NCBI GenBank assembly: GCA_020634855.1
Contig: JACKAU010000004.1
Location: forward strand, 248,001 to 312,000
Direction of reading: 5' to 3'
DNA: 64,000 nucleotides
Source of the DNA: Anaerolineales bacterium
Lineage (GTDB): Bacteria > Chloroflexota > Anaerolineae > 4572-78 > J111
Shown here: positions 51,254-59,854 of the stretch, in pieces
Layout: each line of letters begins with the position of its first letter
Numbering within the stretch: the first letter of the stretch is position 1
Made by a program: the position numbers and the translations under genes
The notes under the pieces: generated by a model
What the model was told of the DNA's origin: nothing
Databases searched by the model: none
What the model saw: only the letters and a program-made list of their open reading frames with translations

Positions 51254-52237
51254 ATGAGCCACAAAGATAAACCAAACCCGCTCGATTTTGCCGGCACGCC
51301 CGTGGGGGGATCTGACTCTCAGCACGATCGAGTGGCGCGAGAGTTCCAGCAAGCGCTGCGTAAGGCCCAGTTGGAAACGCTGTCGGCCCGGGTCCGCTAT
51401 CAACCGGTTGCCTTGCTGCCGTTTGAAGAGGTGCGACAGCGGTTAAAGCTGGGCCGCAAATCTTACCGAGGCATCCAAAACGTACCGCTCGAGCAGATTG
51501 TGGGCAGTGTGAGCCGGTATGATGATTTCACCCGGACGTTTATGCCGCGCAAGCCTAGTTCGCAACAGCGCTGGGAAAAAGTGGACCGCCTGATCGATCA
51601 CGGCGGCTGGCAGCCGGTGGAGTTGTTCAAAGTGAGCGAGGTTTATTTTGTCAACGACGGCAACCATCGGGTGTCGGTGGCGCGGCAGCAAGAAGCGGAA
51701 ACCATTGAGGCCCACGTGTGGGAGTTCGACAGCCGGGTGCCGCTGTGGAATGATGATAACCTCAAAGATATTTTGATTCGGGAGGAGTATCTCAGTTTTT
51801 TAGAGCGGACCAAACTGGACAAGTACCGGCCTGATCAGGAGATCATCTTCACCGAACGGGGGCGCTACTGGCTGTTGGAGGAAGAGATTGCGATCCATCG
51901 CTACTATCTGGGGTTAGAGCGGGGCGAAGAACCGTCGTTTCAAGAGGCGGTGCTGGATTGGTACGATACGGTTTACCGGCCTACGTTTGAGAAGATCCAG
52001 GACTCGGATATTTTGAGTTATTTTCCGGGCCGCACCGAAGCCGATTTGATGCTGTGGATTATCGATCACCAATATTGGCTGGAAGAGCAGTTGGAAGGGG
52101 AGGAGGATGTCTCTATTGAAACGGCCACCGACGATTTCACGGCTCGAACGCGGCGCAGCGTATGGCGTAAGTTGCAAGCCTGGTTCAGCCGGAGTGTCTT
52201 GAAACGGCCGATCTATTGGCCGGAAGAGGAGTCCTGA
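51254..52237 (+). CDS. ParB/sulfiredoxin-like domain protein
   Basis: A 327-aa protein. LLPFEEVRQRLKLGRKSYRG near residue 55 is followed by VELFKVSEVYFVNDGNHRVS near residue 120, the DGxHR core of ParB-like nuclease folds (here NDGNHRVSVAR). The rest is helical with an acidic C-terminal part (HQYWLEEQLEGEEDVSIE). ParB folds can bind CTP or cleave DNA, but no HTH is evident and parA is absent, so it is not the chromosome-partition ParB. Function unknown. A strong terminator follows. Confidence 0.65.
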   Translation: MSHKDKPNPLDFAGTPVGGSDSQHDRVAREFQQALRKAQLETLSARVRYQPVALLPFEEVRQRLKLGRKSYRGIQNVPLEQIVGSVSRYDDFTRTFMPRKPSSQQRWEKVDRLIDHGGWQPVELFKVSEVYFVNDGNHRVSVARQQEAETIEAHVWEFDSRVPLWNDDNLKDILIREEYLSFLERTKLDKYRPDQEIIFTERGRYWLLEEEIAIHRYYLGLERGEEPSFQEAVLDWYDTVYRPTFEKIQDSDILSYFPGRTEADLMLWIIDHQYWLEEQLEGEEDVSIETATDDFTARTRRSVWRKLQAWFSRSVLKRPIYWPEEES

Positions 52238-52271
52238 ATTATGAATGATGAAGGATGAATGATGAAGGATC

Positions 52272-52311
52272 AAACAACGGGGCTGAGTATTTCAGCCCCG
52301 TTGTTTGTTTG
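52272..52311 (+). terminator. terminator after the ParB-like gene
   Basis: AAACAACGGGGCTGA and TCAGCCCCGTTGTTT form a perfect 15-bp stem with a 5-nt loop, followed by a T-rich tract. Confidence 0.88.
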
Positions 52312-52319
52312 GTTTTTCT

Positions 52320-52356
52320 TTTTCTGGTTCCCAAACCCAGTTTGGGAACCAGAAAA
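52320..52356. repeat. perfect 17-bp palindrome
   Basis: TTTTCTGGTTCCCAAAC and its complement enclose CCA. It lies between convergent genes, 24 nt after the potD stop on the minus strand, and could serve as a transcript-end hairpin. Confidence 0.8.
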
Positions 52357-52379
52357 GACCAGAAAAATAGTATTAAACT

Positions 52380-53651
52380 TTACTGCGCTTTGACGGCGGT
52401 CCAGGTGTCGGAGAAAATAATGGTTTCATCGTTGCGCTCAATCCATTGCAGGGTCTCGCGCGTTTCGTCATCGACCAGCATACCGCCGCTTTCGAGTAAG
52501 TTGAAGTATTCCTCATCGAGCAGCGGTTCAGCAGCTTGGTTGGGGGTAAAATAGTAGGTCCAGTTTGATAACTGCGCGCCGATTTCAGGATCGAGGATGT
52601 AGTTGATAAAGACTTCAGCCGTATATTTGCGGGGAGCGTCGGCGGGGATGGTCATGTTATCCTGCCAAATAGTTCCCCCTTCTTTGGGGATGGTGTAGGC
52701 CACATTTTCATTTTCGGCTCGGGCCAGGGCTGTTCCACCGCTCCAAGCATGGGCCAGGAGGATTTCTTCAGACGTTAGCGAGGCGGTAAAGTTGTCAGAG
52801 TCATAACCGGCCAGACATTCTTTTTGCGCTTTTAACAACTCTTCGGCTTTCTTCTGGGCTTCGGGATCGGTTTCGTTGTAGGAGTACCCCAAATATAGCA
52901 ACGCCGCGCCAATGACTTCACGTTCGTCATCCAACATCGTCACAAAACCGCTGAGATTGCAAACTTGGTCGGGTTCAAAGATGGCGCCCCAGCTTTCGGG
53001 GGGGCCATCGGGAAAAGCAGTAACGTTATAGGCCAGACCGGTGGTGCCCCATTGGTAAGGGACACTGTAGATATTGTCCGGGTCGTAGTACATCCCCATC
53101 AGGTTGGGGTTAAGGTTTTTAATATTGGGGATATTGGCTTTATCTAATTCGGCCAAAAGTCCTTCTGAGATCAAAATTTGGACCGCATAGTCAGAGGGAA
53201 AAACCAGATCATAGCCGCTGTTGCCGGCCAGAAGTTTGGCAATTAGGTCTTCATTACTGGAGTAGAGGTCTTGCGTGATGGTTACACCACATTCTTCCTC
53301 GAACTGCGTCAGGATATCCGGGTCCATATATTCGGCCCAGTTAAAGATGTTTAATTCAGTGGCAAGCTGACTGGGGTCGCCGCAGTGGTCTGAAGCAGTC
53401 GCTTCTTCGGCGGCTACTTCATCTTTAGCCTTTTCTACTTCAACCTCGACAGCGGACTCCGCCGCCTCTTCGGCGCCGGGGGCTTCCGCAATCGCCTGGT
53501 CTGCGGATTCTTCCGCAACAGACTCTTCAGTGGGTGCGGCTTCTTCTGCAGCGGGAGCGGCTGTTTGCCCACCACAGGCAGACACGATTAAGCCTAAAGT
53601 AATACTCACAATAAGTATTAGTAACCAATGTGATTTACTGTTACCGGTCAA
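52380..53651 (-). CDS. potD: polyamine ABC transporter substrate-binding lipoprotein
   Basis: A 423-aa PotD/PotF-like binding protein. The signal peptide ends in a lipobox (GLIVSAC, Cys 26), so it is lipid-anchored; an unusual Ala/Glu-rich linker of about 75 residues follows before the binding domain. LNIFNWAEYMDPDILTQFEE near residue 112, YDLVFPSDYAVQIL near 155, YSVPYQWGTTGLAYNV near 207 and FINYILDPEIGAQLSNWTYY near 350 are typical of spermidine/putrescine-binding proteins. It is the last gene of the pot operon, 280 nt after potC, with a dispersed hairpin between, so it may be expressed at a different level. Confidence 0.92.
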   Translation of the reverse strand: MTGNSKSHWLLILIVSITLGLIVSACGGQTAAPAAEEAAPTEESVAEESADQAIAEAPGAEEAAESAVEVEVEKAKDEVAAEEATASDHCGDPSQLATELNIFNWAEYMDPDILTQFEEECGVTITQDLYSSNEDLIAKLLAGNSGYDLVFPSDYAVQILISEGLLAELDKANIPNIKNLNPNLMGMYYDPDNIYSVPYQWGTTGLAYNVTAFPDGPPESWGAIFEPDQVCNLSGFVTMLDDEREVIGAALLYLGYSYNETDPEAQKKAEELLKAQKECLAGYDSDNFTASLTSEEILLAHAWSGGTALARAENENVAYTIPKEGGTIWQDNMTIPADAPRKYTAEVFINYILDPEIGAQLSNWTYYFTPNQAAEPLLDEEYFNLLESGGMLVDDETRETLQWIERNDETIIFSDTWTAVKAQ

Positions 53652-53750
53652 TTTATTCTCCTCCTTATCGAATTTGCGATTAAATAGATTATAGACTGGG
53701 TAGTTAGGGTTAAACGTTTTTTATCGTCACCTCCTGTGAAATAAAAGTCT

Positions 53751-53808
53751 GGAGCGTCAAAGTTTACTTTGACCTGACCATGAATGACAAAGCAAGCTTT
53801 ATCGCTCC
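53751..53808. repeat. dispersed nested hairpin element, copy 4 (58 bp)
   Basis: GGAGCGTCAAAGTTTACTTT at the left, AAAGCAAGCTTTATCGCTCC at the right. Nearly the same as copy 3 at 41719. It sits inside the pot operon, between potC and potD. Confidence 0.85.
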
Positions 53809-53931
53809 GGTAAATTTTTATCCTCATTACTACGCCGTAGGAGCGAGGACATTCCTCCTATCGGGTCTGTAGATCGCAAGGCCCTCTTCGATACGATTTC
53901 ACCGGCTCAGGCAGTGGTCTACCGTTTAGAC

Positions 53932-54837
53932 TCAATCCCGCCGCCGCTGAAGGGATTGCGAGGCCATCACCAACACAATCGACATTAGGAGCATCAGGGT
54001 CGAGATCGCGTTGATTTCCGGACTAATGGATCGCCGGATGCGACTAAAGACATCGATGGGTAAGGTGGTGCCGCCCGGTCCGGTGGTAAAAAAAGTGATG
54101 ACAAAATCATCCAGCGATAGGGTAAAGGCCAGCAAAGCTCCCCCGAGAATACCGGGCATAATCAGCGGCAAAGTAATGCGTCGGAATGTAATCCATTCGT
54201 TGGCCCCCAAATCTTGAGCCGCTTCTTCCAGCGCTTTGTTAAAGTCCCGCAGACTGGTTCTAACCACAATGGCGACAAATGAAATATTGAAGGCCACGTG
54301 GGCGATGATTACCGTGGTCAGGCCGGGTCGAAGGGCGCTATCGACCGGTAGGGCCAGAGCGGTGTTAATCCAGTCCAGCGCCAGTGCAAAAAAGGCCAAC
54401 AGAGAGATACCCATAACGATATCGGGGACGATGACGGGTAGGTATAAAATTCCGTCGTATGTTTTACGAAAGGGAAACCGAAAGCGCTCCATGGCGATGG
54501 CGGTCATCGTTCCCAGCACGGTTGAAATGAGGGTAGCCGACACCGCTACAATGATACTGTTCCAAAAGGCGCTGATGATCGCTTCATTGGTTAGTAGTTG
54601 ACCATACCATTGAAAAGTAAAGCCTTCCCATTTGGCGGCAAATCGGGAGTTGTTAAAGGAAAAGATAACCAGCACTAATATGGGCGCATACAGAAAAACA
54701 AATGAAAATACCATATTGACCCACAGCAAGCGCTTGCCCCAGGTTAGGAGTAAGCTACCGGCTCGCTGAGGCGGATAGTGGGTATCGGTTACAGCCGGTC
54801 GCGACAGCGACCCCTCTTGTGCTTGTTGGACAGTCAT
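53932..54837 (-). CDS. potC: polyamine ABC transporter permease PotC
   Basis: A 301-aa inner-membrane permease with six helices after a 30-residue hydrophilic N-terminus. VFSFVFLYAPILVLVIFSF is helix 1; the coupling EAA loop is EEAAQDLGANEWITFRRITL near residue 200, which docks on the ATPase. With PotB it forms the channel. Its ATG directly follows the TAG of potB, so they are translated together. Confidence 0.9.
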   Translation of the reverse strand: MTVQQAQEGSLSRPAVTDTHYPPQRAGSLLLTWGKRLLWVNMVFSFVFLYAPILVLVIFSFNNSRFAAKWEGFTFQWYGQLLTNEAIISAFWNSIIVAVSATLISTVLGTMTAIAMERFRFPFRKTYDGILYLPVIVPDIVMGISLLAFFALALDWINTALALPVDSALRPGLTTVIIAHVAFNISFVAIVVRTSLRDFNKALEEAAQDLGANEWITFRRITLPLIMPGILGGALLAFTLSLDDFVITFFTTGPGGTTLPIDVFSRIRRSISPEINAISTLMLLMSIVLVMASQSLQRRRD

Positions 54838-55704
54838 CTAAATCGCCTCCTCTTCTCGCTCGACGGTGAAGTAGATTAAGACTCCGGCCATCAATAAAAT
54901 CATAAATATTACGGCAATCGCCGAGCCGAAAGGCCAGTTGAGGGCCGCGCCAAACTGCTGAGCTAGGAGGTTGCCTAACATAGACACTTTCCCGCCACCC
55001 AGAATGGTCGGCACTACATATTGACCGACCGCCGGAATAAAAACCAAGATGCAGCCGGCGGCCACGCCGGGCATCGTTAGCGGTAGAAAGACGCGGGTGA
55101 AAATGCGGAAGTAGTTTGCCCCTAAATCCTGGCCAGCTTCAACCAGAGTGTAGTCAAACTTCTCGATCGAAGCGTACAGCGGCAGCACCATAAAGGGCAA
55201 GGAGCCATACACCAGCCCGATCAGCACAGCGGTTGGGGTATTGATAAGAGGTACACGCGGCAGGCTGAGTTCACTGAGGAAGGTGTTGATTAGACCGTTG
55301 TTGTTGAGAATAAATTTCCAGGCGTAGGTTCGTACTAAGAAGTTGGTCCAGAAAGGGATCATCACCATGAACAGCATTACAGTTCGCGTAAACGGTTTTT
55401 GTTGAGCGATGTAAAAAGCTAGGGGATAGCCAATCAGCAGGCAGGCCACCGTGGTTAAAATGGCCCACCAAAACGACCGTAAAAATATAACGACAAAATC
55501 GTTGACAAACAGCGAGTCCGGATCAAAGGCAAATAGCTTGGTGTAGGCTTCCAGGCTAAAATTCCAAATCACGCCTCCGCTACTGCTGCGCTCCATAAAA
55601 CTATAGACCACCACCAGTAAGGAGGGAATGACAAAAAACATAAGAAGCCAGAAGGCCCCCGGTCCTAACAAAAATGACAGATATACCGATCGGCGTTTAC
55701 CCAT
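54838..55704 (-). CDS. potB: polyamine ABC transporter permease PotB
   Basis: A 288-aa permease with six membrane helices. LGPGAFWLLMFFVIPSLLVV is helix 1 and VEAGQDLGANYFRIFTRVFL near residue 192 is the EAA loop. It pairs with PotC. A 113-nt spacer with a large palindrome separates it from potA upstream. AAGGAGGA lies before ATG. Confidence 0.9.
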   Translation of the reverse strand: MGKRRSVYLSFLLGPGAFWLLMFFVIPSLLVVVYSFMERSSSGGVIWNFSLEAYTKLFAFDPDSLFVNDFVVIFLRSFWWAILTTVACLLIGYPLAFYIAQQKPFTRTVMLFMVMIPFWTNFLVRTYAWKFILNNNGLINTFLSELSLPRVPLINTPTAVLIGLVYGSLPFMVLPLYASIEKFDYTLVEAGQDLGANYFRIFTRVFLPLTMPGVAAGCILVFIPAVGQYVVPTILGGGKVSMLGNLLAQQFGAALNWPFGSAIAVIFMILLMAGVLIYFTVEREEEAI

Positions 55705-55720
55705 TTATCCTCCTTCTAAA

Positions 55721-55816
55721 CAGGGTTGCAAGGTTGCAGGGTGGCAAAGTAGCAGGGTAGCAGGGTTGCAACCTTGCTACTCTGCTACCCTGCTACCCTG
55801 TAACTCTGCAACCCTG
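55721..55816. repeat. palindrome built from twelve 8-bp units
   Basis: Octamers of the type CAGGGTTG, CAAGGTTG, CAGGGTAG run to 55768, then the complementary type CTACCCTG, CTACTCTG, CAACCCTG runs to 55816. The result is a hairpin with arms of about 48 bp, located between potA and potB in the operon. Confidence 0.85.
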
Positions 55817-55817
55817 C

Positions 55818-56915
55818 CTACGATGTTAATACTCGCGCGGCGGCGGTTTGCCAACTGACAAAAACGGTCTCATTATTGTTGACCTGAGTCACCGGGTCAT
55901 TCATCGACATATTTTGATGCCGGACGTTGACCACGGAGCCGTCCATCAGCTTAACGGCAAAGCGGGTGTCGGTGCCGATGTAAACTTTCTCGACGATTTC
56001 ACCCGGCAGCACGGTGTGATTCTGGCCGTTGGACTGCTGTTCAGTATGAATATTTATTTTTTCCGGGCGAATAATCAGGCTGGCTTCATCGCCGGCGGCG
56101 ACGTTGGGTTCGCAGGCGGCTTGCAGCTTTATCTTATCGCCAACGACTACGGTGGCTAAGCCGTTTTCACGACCGGTTACTTTGCAGGGCAAAAAGTTGG
56201 TCTCCCCGATAAAGTCGGCCACAAAACGACTGTTGGGCTGCTCGTAGATGTCGGTCGGCGCGCCGACTTGCAGGACGTGGCCGTGGTCCATTACAGCGAT
56301 GCGGTCGCTCATGGTCATCGATTCTTCTTGGTCGTGGGTGACAAAGATAAAGGTGATGCCCAACTGTCGCTGTAGTTCTTTTAGTTCAAACTGCATGGTT
56401 TTACGCAGCTTTAAATCGAGCGCACTGAGCGGCTCATCGAGCAGCAGCACATCGGGCCGATTGACAATGGCCCGGGCCAGAGCCACACGCTGCTGCTGCC
56501 CACCGGAAAGCTGGCGCGGTTTACGGCTGCCCAGGTTAGGTAGGCGCACCAGATCCAACGTTTCATTGACGCGTTGGTTAATTTCGCTTTTGGAGAGCTT
56601 TTTCATTTCCAGACCAAAGCCAACGTTTTCGGCTACGGTCATATGGGGAAAAAGGGCGTAATTTTGAAAGACCGTGTTGACGTTGCGCTTGAATGGCGGC
56701 AACTGCCCCACCGGGTGGCCTTTGAGATAGATTTCGCCTTCGGAGGGTAGTTCAAAGCCGGCGATCATGCGCAGGTTGGTGGTTTTGCCGCAGCCACTCG
56801 GCCCCAGCAACGAAAAAAACTCGCCCTCGTGAATTTGCAACGAGACGTTATCAACCGCCACAAAGTCGCCAAATCGTTTAGTTACATTTCTTAGTTCGAC
56901 GTTAACAGTAGGCAT
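55818..56915 (-). CDS. potA: polyamine ABC transporter ATPase PotA
   Basis: A 365-aa ATP-binding subunit. Walker A LLGPSGCGKTTNLRMIAGFE near residue 36, Q-loop TVFQNYALFPHMTVAENVGF near 80, signature LSGGQQQRVALARAI near 133, Walker B VLLLDEPLSALD near 154, switch His in VTHDQEE near 190. A C-terminal TOBE-type domain (VAAGDEASLIIRPEKINI) follows from about 275. It is the first gene of the operon potA-potB-potC-potD; AAAGGAAG precedes ATG. Confidence 0.93.
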   Translation of the reverse strand: MPTVNVELRNVTKRFGDFVAVDNVSLQIHEGEFFSLLGPSGCGKTTNLRMIAGFELPSEGEIYLKGHPVGQLPPFKRNVNTVFQNYALFPHMTVAENVGFGLEMKKLSKSEINQRVNETLDLVRLPNLGSRKPRQLSGGQQQRVALARAIVNRPDVLLLDEPLSALDLKLRKTMQFELKELQRQLGITFIFVTHDQEESMTMSDRIAVMDHGHVLQVGAPTDIYEQPNSRFVADFIGETNFLPCKVTGRENGLATVVVGDKIKLQAACEPNVAAGDEASLIIRPEKINIHTEQQSNGQNHTVLPGEIVEKVYIGTDTRFAVKLMDGSVVNVRHQNMSMNDPVTQVNNNETVFVSWQTAAARVLTS

Positions 56916-56944
56916 AATAGGTAGCTTCCTTTCATACCTCTAGG

Positions 56945-57020
56945 GTGGGTTGATGGGTTGGTCGTTTGTTGGGGTGTTTAATTATTTCATCCAACCAACT
57001 GACCAACAAACTAACCAATC
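56945..57020. repeat. GGTTGG/CCAACC inverted repeat upstream of potA
   Basis: A GGTTGGTCGTTTGTTGG tract is followed by TCCAACCAACTGACCAACAA and CTAACC, making an imperfect hairpin. Similar CCAACC tracts occur at about 6950, 48225 and 50721. A 7-bp inverted repeat, GTTGATG with CATCAAC, lies at 57127-57154; the rest of 57021-57330 shows nothing recognised. Confidence 0.55.
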
Positions 57021-57333
57021 ATTAAATTTTTTGACAGCCAATAGATGGGATTAGACCACGTTGACTGAGGTTTTTTAGACCCAATCCTGCTACCGGGCAG
57101 AATTGGGGCGAGTCAGCATCAATCGAGTTGATGTGTCAAGCCCGTTGCATCAACGGCGATCAAAGTTGGGAAAGGAGGATAAAAGAAAGAAGGTTTGATA
57201 ATGGACCAACTTTGACATGCCGTCTGTCGTGGCGCGAAAAATGCAGTTACTCATCGCTGAGCAAACCTTCTTTATATTAATTGAAGGTAGAGTATAGTTA
57301 AAATAAGGCTAAACGTCAATTTGAAATAGGGTA

Positions 57334-57362
57334 TTGACAAGAGGAAAAATTGTATGTAAAAT
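57334..57362 (+). promoter_or_regulatory. consensus sigma-70 promoter of the permease-tetR operon
   Basis: Perfect TTGACA at 57334-57339, a 17-nt spacer and TAAAAT at 57357-57362. The expected start of transcription, near 57369, lies within the operator. Confidence 0.75.
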
Positions 57363-57366
57363 AAAA

Positions 57367-57384
57367 TGAGTGAGCGCTCAATCA
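57367..57384. promoter_or_regulatory. TetR-type operator
   Basis: TGAGTGAGCGCTCAATCA matches the TGAnTGAnCGnTCAnTCA consensus of many TetR-family operators and is a near-perfect dyad. It begins four nt after the -10 box, so bound repressor would cover the transcription start. A further half-site-like TGATCACTCA is at 57391. Confidence 0.75.
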
Positions 57385-57422
57385 TTTGCGTGATCACTCA
57401 GTCTCTGTTAGAGGATGATAGC

Positions 57423-59825
57423 ATGTTGTTGGGAGCTATTCGTTACAAAATTTGGTTCGATCTATGGGAAAACAAAGGGCGAACGCTGCGTGTGGTGGCG
57501 ATCATCGCTATTGGCGCGTTCGCTGTCGGCACGGTTTTAGGCGGTAAAGAGTTCATTCTCAAAGATATGGGGCGCAACTGGCAAGCCTCTAATCCGGCTA
57601 CCATTGGCTTGTTTGTTGATCCGCCGGTCGATGATCTTATGATCGACACGCTGGAAAATTTACGCGGGATCGACACGGTGATCGGCTGGCAGCAGAAAAC
57701 CATCAAGTGGCGGCCCGATGCGGACACGCCCTGGGAGCCGGCATTTTTGGTGGCTCTGGACGATTATCAAGACCAATCGATCAGAAAAGTGATTTTGGAC
57801 AGCGGCGATTGGCCGGATCGAAAGTTGATGGGGGTGCAGCGCGGCCGCGATCTGGGGATCGGTGATCAGGTTGAGATCGATACCGGCGACAAAACGTATT
57901 CGATTGAGTTTAACGGGGTGCTTTACAACGCCGCGCATCCTCCGCCCTTCGTGGTCCCTGATCCTATGTTCTTCACCACACGCGAGCGATTTGCGCAACT
58001 AACCGGTGAGAAAAATTACGGTTTGGTACTGGCCACTATTCCCAATTACAGTCAAGAACAGGTTTTAGCCGCCGCCGATTTAATTCAACATGAGCTAGAA
58101 AAACAGGATGTGGAAGTTCGGGCCGCGATTCCCGCGCCCGGCGGGTTTGTCACCCGCACCAGCCACCCCGATCGGTTTATCGCCCAAGACGCCTTGGATG
58201 GGGTTTTTCTGATATTGACCATTATGTCGGTGGCTACGTTCATTCTGGGGTTGTTTTTGGTATACAATACCATCAACGCCGTCATCAGCCAGCAAATTAA
58301 TCAAATTGGCATTATGAAGGCGATTGGGGCCAGTTATGGCGAGATCATTCTGGTTTACATGTGTATTGTCTTTGTTTATGCCCTCCTGGCCTTGCTGGTG
58401 GCGGTGCCACTGGGGGCTTTAGGCGCTCATGGGCTGCGATTGGGGATGATTGGCCGGATACAAATGACCCCCGGGCCGTTTGAGATATCTACCACGGCGG
58501 TTACGGTTCAAGTGGTTATCGCGCTGTTGTCACCGCTGGTTATTGCCCTTATTCCGATTATCTCCGGCGCGCGGATTACCGTCCGTGAGGCGGTCAGTAC
58601 CTACGGGCTGGGCGGAGTCTCCGGCTTGTTAGACAAGGCATTGGCAAAGTTGCAATTTTTACCCCGTATTTTGGCGCTAACGCTTAGTAACACCTTTCGC
58701 AACAAAAAGCGGGTGGCGTTTACTCAAATTACCTTGGTTGGGGCTGGGGTCATCTTTATGGTTGTGGTGAGCACCCGAGTCTCGCTTATTTATACCTTCA
58801 GCGATATTTTATTTTCAATTTTCAACGTTAATGTCATGCTCGATTTGCAGGACGCAGAGCGCATCGAAGAGATTGAGACAATAAGTTTATCGCTGCCTGA
58901 AGTAGAAGCGGTGGAGGTGTGGGGGACAGCCAGGGGTAAGGCTCGCATCATGGGCCAACCTGAAGCTAACGACGACAACGAAATTAATCTGCGTGGCCTG
59001 CCTGTCCCCACGGAAGCTTATCGACCTCAGATGCGAGCCGGACGGTGGCTTCAACCTGACGATACTTATGCGATGGTTCTCAACCAGGCGGTTGCTGATG
59101 AGATTGGCGTTGAGGTGGGCGACTGGATCACGGTTGACATTCCCACCAAACGCGAGTCGAACTGGGAAATCGTGGGTTTAGTCTTTGAACCGCTCGATCA
59201 GGAATCGGCTTTGGTGCCTCGCCCGACGCTCTTACGGGAAATTCGGCAGGTAGGCCGGGGGACAGCCATCAAAGTTAAAACGAAGCACAATGATGCCGCC
59301 AGTGAGTTCAACACGGCGATAGCGCTACGTGAGCTTTACGAGGACAACGGTTATGATGTCATTGCCAGCCGGATGGATACCACCCATCGCGTCACCGAGT
59401 TACGGGTGGGTCAGATTTCCATTCTTATGGCGCTCTTAAGCGGCATGGCGATTATGATCGCGGTGGTCGGCGCGGTGGCTTTAAGCGGGACGCTTTCGAT
59501 TAACGTTTTGGAACGAACGCGTGAGATCGGGGTGATGCGGGCCATTGGCGCTTCGTCGACAGCCATTTTAGTCCAATTCATCGGTGAAGGTTTGATTCTG
59601 GGCTGGTTGAGCTGGCTAATTGCTATCCCCCTGAGTATTCCGGCCGGCCAATTGGTTATTGGCACGCTGTCTCAACTGCTGAATACGGAACTGATTTATC
59701 GCTTTTCTGAGACTGGGGTTTGGTATTGGTTCGGCGTGGTCACTATTCTGGCCGCCGTCGCCAGTTGGTTTCCGGCCAATAAAGCAGCCCAGACCAGTGT
59801 TCGAGAAAGCCTAATGTACAGTTAG
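57423..59825 (+). CDS. FtsX/MacB-type ABC permease without adjacent ATPase
   Basis: An 800-aa membrane protein with two FtsX domains. A first helix (TLRVVAIIAIGAFAVGTVLG) is followed by a periplasmic MacB-PCD-like domain, then FILGLFLVYNTINAVISQQI and GIMKAIGASYGEIILVYM near residues 265-310. After a second large extracytoplasmic part, the C-terminal FtsX domain has ILMALLSGMAIMIAVVGAVA and REIGVMRAIGASSTAILVQF. Such permeases move lipids, lipoproteins or drugs with a MacB/LolD-type ATPase, which is not encoded next to it. The frame extends to 57366 but that ATG lies in the operator; GAGG before ATG 57423 is preferred. tetR follows 29 nt later. Confidence 0.85.
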   Translation: MLLGAIRYKIWFDLWENKGRTLRVVAIIAIGAFAVGTVLGGKEFILKDMGRNWQASNPATIGLFVDPPVDDLMIDTLENLRGIDTVIGWQQKTIKWRPDADTPWEPAFLVALDDYQDQSIRKVILDSGDWPDRKLMGVQRGRDLGIGDQVEIDTGDKTYSIEFNGVLYNAAHPPPFVVPDPMFFTTRERFAQLTGEKNYGLVLATIPNYSQEQVLAAADLIQHELEKQDVEVRAAIPAPGGFVTRTSHPDRFIAQDALDGVFLILTIMSVATFILGLFLVYNTINAVISQQINQIGIMKAIGASYGEIILVYMCIVFVYALLALLVAVPLGALGAHGLRLGMIGRIQMTPGPFEISTTAVTVQVVIALLSPLVIALIPIISGARITVREAVSTYGLGGVSGLLDKALAKLQFLPRILALTLSNTFRNKKRVAFTQITLVGAGVIFMVVVSTRVSLIYTFSDILFSIFNVNVMLDLQDAERIEEIETISLSLPEVEAVEVWGTARGKARIMGQPEANDDNEINLRGLPVPTEAYRPQMRAGRWLQPDDTYAMVLNQAVADEIGVEVGDWITVDIPTKRESNWEIVGLVFEPLDQESALVPRPTLLREIRQVGRGTAIKVKTKHNDAASEFNTAIALRELYEDNGYDVIASRMDTTHRVTELRVGQISILMALLSGMAIMIAVVGAVALSGTLSINVLERTREIGVMRAIGASSTAILVQFIGEGLILGWLSWLIAIPLSIPAGQLVIGTLSQLLNTELIYRFSETGVWYWFGVVTILAAVASWFPANKAAQTSVRESLMYS

Positions 59826-59854
59826 AGTTTATTACACAAGAAAGTGATCTTATA

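Noticed and set aside
51254..52237. Chromosome-partition ParB
   Set aside because: Only the ParB-like core is present; no helix-turn-helix, no parA and no parS seen.
57366..57422. Permease start at ATG 57366
   Set aside because: This ATG lies in the TetR operator, at or before the expected transcription start; ATG 57423 has a ribosome-binding site.
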